Source: Promethearchaeota archaeon
GTDB taxonomy: Archaea; Asgardarchaeota; Lokiarchaeia; Sigyniarchaeales; SOKP01
Assembly: GCA_019058445.1 (NCBI GenBank)
Contig: JAHPZA010000006.1
Span: forward strand, 1,017,063 to 1,081,062
Length of the DNA stretch: 64,000 bases
Direction of reading: 5' to 3'
The stretch's first letter is position 1. Each line of letters begins with the position of its first letter. Shown here piece after piece: positions 61,418-64,000 of this stretch. A program made the position numbers and the translations under genes. Under the pieces are notes generated by a model. It saw only the letters and a program-made list of their open reading frames with translations, was not told where the DNA came from and ran no database searches.

Positions 61418-61649
61418 TTTTCATCAATCTACTTGTTCCTTTTATTAAAATCCGTATATAATTTATAGTTTAATTATTACGTGTAAGGTTTTTAGTATTG
61501 CTTAATTTTTTAACTTTATTAAATAGAGTTATAAATTTACAAAGAACGTAAGTAAAAAGCATAAAATTTAAAAAGGAATAAGTTAAGTTTGAAAGAAACG
61601 CAATTTTTATCGTTTATTTTGGCTATCTTCATTTGAAAGAGCTTTTCAC
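61418..61649. promoter_or_regulatory. Promoter-containing gap upstream of the S19-L15 operon
   Basis: A 232-base AT-rich gap between the cupin gene's stop and the S19 start. It must hold the operon promoter because no ribosomal gene lies upstream; several TATA-like stretches (for example TTTATAGTTTAA on the minus-strand side near 61460) are possible, and none can be singled out. No gene is seen. Confidence 0.4.
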
Positions 61650-62321
61650 TCAAGTATAGTTATTGGGATTAAACACCCTTTTAATATCTTCCTCGTCAAA
61701 ATATCCACTCCATTGCTCCTTTAAAATTACAAATTTGTCTACATTTGGGTTAATTACAGAATGAAAAGTATTAATAGGAATTTCAAACTTGGAATTATTC
61801 TCTACAAAATAGTGAACTATATCACCATTAATTATTATCGGTTTTCCTTCAAGAATTTCCCAGAATTCGTTTCTATGGTTATGTGTTTGAAGTGAAATAC
61901 CTAATTGGGGTCTCACAAAAATAATATTATAATCTTTATACGTAAATTTAAAGCTATACCACTTTGGTAATATATCGATATAATCTTCGGGAACTTGATA
62001 TATTTGTTTTAAATAATCAGGAGTATAATTTTTTTTTTCTACTTTTTCAAATTTATATGGATCATAGATAATTTCATGATTCGAAATATCTAAACTGTAC
62101 CTTACTTCAACCGTTTCATTGCTGTTGTTTATGAGCATATAATAGTCATTTGGTTGTATAATTATTCCCGCTGAGAATAGATCAGTTGTCATCAGTTTCT
62201 TGCCATTGATTACAAATAGATCAGGGGATCTAGTGTGATTAATGGATAATTGCAATTCTAATGAACCATTTTTTCGCAGACAAGTTCCTCGTTTGCTAAA
62301 AATTGCTTCTTTTCGCTTCAT
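61650..62321 (-). CDS. Cupin-domain protein, phosphomannose isomerase type II-like
   Basis: 223 residues. The second half is a cupin: RPQLGISLQTHNHRNEFWEI places metal-binding histidines and a glutamate, and INTFHSVINPNVDKFVILKE supplies the distal histidine. The ending QWSGYFDEEDIKRV resembles the C-terminus of type II mannose-6-phosphate isomerases. The N-terminal half may be a second, degenerate cupin. The gene overlaps the ribokinase stop by four bases, so a sugar or sugar-phosphate isomerase role is likely; the substrate is unknown. Confidence 0.72.
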   Translation of the reverse strand: MKRKEAIFSKRGTCLRKNGSLELQLSINHTRSPDLFVINGKKLMTTDLFSAGIIIQPNDYYMLINNSNETVEVRYSLDISNHEIIYDPYKFEKVEKKNYTPDYLKQIYQVPEDYIDILPKWYSFKFTYKDYNIIFVRPQLGISLQTHNHRNEFWEILEGKPIIINGDIVHYFVENNSKFEIPINTFHSVINPNVDKFVILKEQWSGYFDEEDIKRVFNPNNYT

Positions 62322-63310
62322 GATAATTTTTTTACCCTTAACTTCTGATTTATTTTTTTAAATTGTTCTTCAATTTCTTCGGCAAAGGGCATTGAAGCCT
62401 GGGCTCCTTTTCGAGTCACAGCTATGGAAGCAGCCGCAGTAGCATATTTAACCGCATTTATGATGGATTCACCATTACTTAATTTACTAGCTAAAACACC
62501 ATTGAAACAATCCCCCGCTCCTACTGTATCTATAGCCTTTACCTTGACTGCGGGTACTCCAATGACCTCTTCATTTTCTCTGTCATAAATAAGACAGCCC
62601 TCACTACCTAATGTAGTAATAACGAAGTTTATTCCTAACTCTGCGATAGCTTTCGAAGTTTGGATGATTTTGTTTTTCCCGTCAGATTTTACTTCGGGGA
62701 GATTTAAGAGGGTATACAGACGAATTAATTCACCTTCATTTGGAATTAATATATCAATATTTTTTAAAACATTTACAGGAATAGCTTTTAAGGGTGCGGG
62801 ATTTAGAATTTTAATTACATCGCCTTCGGAAGCAATTCTAAGTAGTTCCTCAATTGTATCAATCGGAATTTCCATCTGCACCACTAAAGAAGATGCATTT
62901 TTGATAATATCAGCATATTTGATTATATCTGATTTGTCTAAATGAAAATTAGCCCCAGGTGCTACACTTATCATGTTTTCACCGCTTTCATCAATCATAA
63001 TAAATGCAACTCCGCTGGCGTGTTGAGAATCCCTAATTATATAACTTATATCGATACCTTCTGAACTTAATTGAGAGATCATCTGCTCTCCAAATGCATC
63101 GGTTCCGATTTTTCCTATAAAAACAGTATTCGCACCCGAGCGCGTTGAAGCAACCGCTTGGTTTGCTCCTTTGCCACCCAAAAATTGCTGAAAGGTTCCA
63201 CCGGTAACCGTCTCTCCTGGTTTAGGGAGCCTTTGGGAATAGATATTTAAGTCCATATTACTAGATCCGATAATTAGAACATATTTTTGGTTATTCTCCT
63301 TTTTACTCAT
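62318..63310 (-). CDS. rbsK: Ribokinase-like PfkB-family sugar kinase
   Basis: 330 residues from the ATG at 63310 (AAGGT upstream; a second ATG at 63346 overlaps the GNAT gene). The N-terminal motif GGTFQQFLGGKGANQAVAST is PfkB signature 1 of ribokinases, and VKAIDTVGAGDCFNGVLASK is signature 2 with the catalytic Asp. It likely phosphorylates ribose or a related sugar. The cupin downstream overlaps by ATGA, so the pair probably works on one sugar. Whether it is true ribose kinase cannot be settled from motifs alone. Confidence 0.88.
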   Translation of the reverse strand: MSKKENNQKYVLIIGSSNMDLNIYSQRLPKPGETVTGGTFQQFLGGKGANQAVASTRSGANTVFIGKIGTDAFGEQMISQLSSEGIDISYIIRDSQHASGVAFIMIDESGENMISVAPGANFHLDKSDIIKYADIIKNASSLVVQMEIPIDTIEELLRIASEGDVIKILNPAPLKAIPVNVLKNIDILIPNEGELIRLYTLLNLPEVKSDGKNKIIQTSKAIAELGINFVITTLGSEGCLIYDRENEEVIGVPAVKVKAIDTVGAGDCFNGVLASKLSNGESIINAVKYATAAASIAVTRKGAQASMPFAEEIEEQFKKINQKLRVKKLS

Positions 63311-63335
63311 AATATTCTTACCTTGAGTTATTTTT

Positions 63336-63788
63336 TTAATTTTCAAATTCTATTCCTAATAATACATATTCTTCATTAAAACCAGCCTTTATATAGAAAT
63401 TTTGAGCTCTAACATTTGATACTTCTGTTCCAACCTCAATCTCATCCATTCCCCTCGTTTTTGCTAATTGGATCGCTTGTTTAATCAAACTTTTACCAAT
63501 TCCTTTATTTCTGTGACTTTCAGCTACAATTAATTCATTTATTAAAGCAGTGCCTCCTTTATGAAGAAAAGTTTTATAAAACACCATAGAGATAAATCCA
63601 ACCATTTTATTTTCTTCTAAAGCAACATAATTTGTATAAATTTCGGGATACTTACTAACACCTGTATATGTAGAATTTATAATTTTTTCATTAATTTCAT
63701 GTTTATGTTCTAATGCGTTATGTAAGTCGTCTAACAGATTTCTCAATGATGGTAAATCTTCCTTTCTAAGATCCCTTAGTGTTATCAT
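63336..63788 (-). CDS. GNAT-family N-acetyltransferase
   Basis: 150 residues. AESHRNKGIGKSLIKQAIQL is the acetyl-CoA-binding loop and helix, preceded by the strand ALINELIV, and followed by DEIEVGTEVSNVRAQNFYIK, where the N of the family's last motif occurs. ITLRDLRKEDLPSLRNLLDD is the usual start. It precedes the ribokinase gene on the same strand with a 25-base gap to its likely ATG, so it may be cotranscribed. Substrate unknown. Confidence 0.88.
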   Translation of the reverse strand: MITLRDLRKEDLPSLRNLLDDLHNALEHKHEINEKIINSTYTGVSKYPEIYTNYVALEENKMVGFISMVFYKTFLHKGGTALINELIVAESHRNKGIGKSLIKQAIQLAKTRGMDEIEVGTEVSNVRAQNFYIKAGFNEEYVLLGIEFEN

Positions 63789-63974
63789 ATAAGTTTACCT
63801 TTTCTCATAATTTTGTAATGGTCTAAGAATACGAAATCGCTAATATTATTTATACATATTATTGAATTTCATAATAATTTATTCTTAAAAGTTCATATTT
63901 ATGAGATTGAATGGTTATAAGGGAAAAAAAGGGAAAATAAGAAAAAAAATTAATAATTTATATTAGGAAATCTT

Positions 63975-64000
63975 CTAATCGTTTTCAGCAGCTTCTTCAG
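63975..64000 (-). CDS. C-terminal end of a gene leaving the window, acidic tail
   Basis: Reading leftward from the right edge, a frame encodes ...EEAAEND and stops with TAG at 63975-63977. Only eight codons are inside the window. An Ala/Glu-rich acidic C-terminus like this is common on archaeal ribosomal and transcription proteins, but the product cannot be identified. The gap 63789-63974 contains nothing else I can support. Confidence 0.4.

Noticed and set aside
1..64000. CRISPR arrays, insertion sequences, integrases or rRNA genes
   Set aside because: Looked for regularly spaced repeats, transposase motifs and rRNA cores; none seen in the window.

Overview
The window is archaeal and very AT-rich. 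It most probably comes from an Asgard (Promethearchaeota, Lokiarchaeia-like) genome. Supporting signs are archaeal/eukaryotic-only ribosomal proteins (L14e, L19e, L32e, L34e, S4e), the RNase P subunit Rpp29, an eEFSec-like SelB with SepSecS and a tRNA-Sec, a stand-alone Roadblock protein, a zinc-ribbon/Yip1-like membrane protein, an EMC3-like (DUF106) membrane protein, and tRNA genes rich in introns. The lineage is an inference; no rRNA is present.

Layout: 0-5 kb holds the start of an ECF (ThiW-like) gene, two tandem FAH-family hydrolases, an Fe-S protein and two tandem seven-helix membrane proteins. 5.4-8.1 kb is the L11-L1-L10-L12 operon. 8.3-15.6 kb is a three-gene operon: a 1762-residue surface beta-propeller-like protein followed by an ABC-2 ATPase and permease. 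15.6-24.5 kb holds transporters, two amidohydrolases, an Lrp regulator and a metal/Fe-S neighbourhood (ZIP transporter, IscU-like scaffold, zinc ribbons, iron-sulfur flavoprotein) with palindromic candidate operators. 25-30.7 kb carries secY, a decayed gene, the EMC3-like gene, a thioredoxin-like gene, tRNA-Ser and the L34e-cmk-L14e group. 30.7-39.2 kb is mostly minus strand: a Yip1-like protein, RtcA, a NUDIX-NMNAT fusion, SAM hydrolase, a three-gene coiled-coil/TPR cluster and tRNA-Ile(UAU).

39.4-48.9 kb contains most of a selenocysteine decoding set (SepSecS, tRNA-Sec, SelB), interleaved with ilvD, two NUDIX hydrolases and small proteins. PSTK and SelD are not in the window. 49-51.8 kb pairs a DUF4430 surface protein with an ECF S component. 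51.9-61.4 kb is a nineteen-gene ribosomal operon running from S19 to L15 on the minus strand. It starts at S19, so L3-L4-L23-L2 are absent, and it lacks secY at its end. A ribokinase/cupin/GNAT group closes the window.

The most striking observation is that all three tRNA genes (Ser, Ile, Sec) carry an insertion of exactly 31 nt in the T-loop at the same place (59/60), each with a foldable splice-site helix. All three also carry another insertion, in the anticodon loop (Ser, Ile) or the D-loop (Sec). Several genes were found that are too short or too unusual for routine calling: S14 with an ATA start, a 59-residue zinc ribbon, and small proteins of 41-54 residues.
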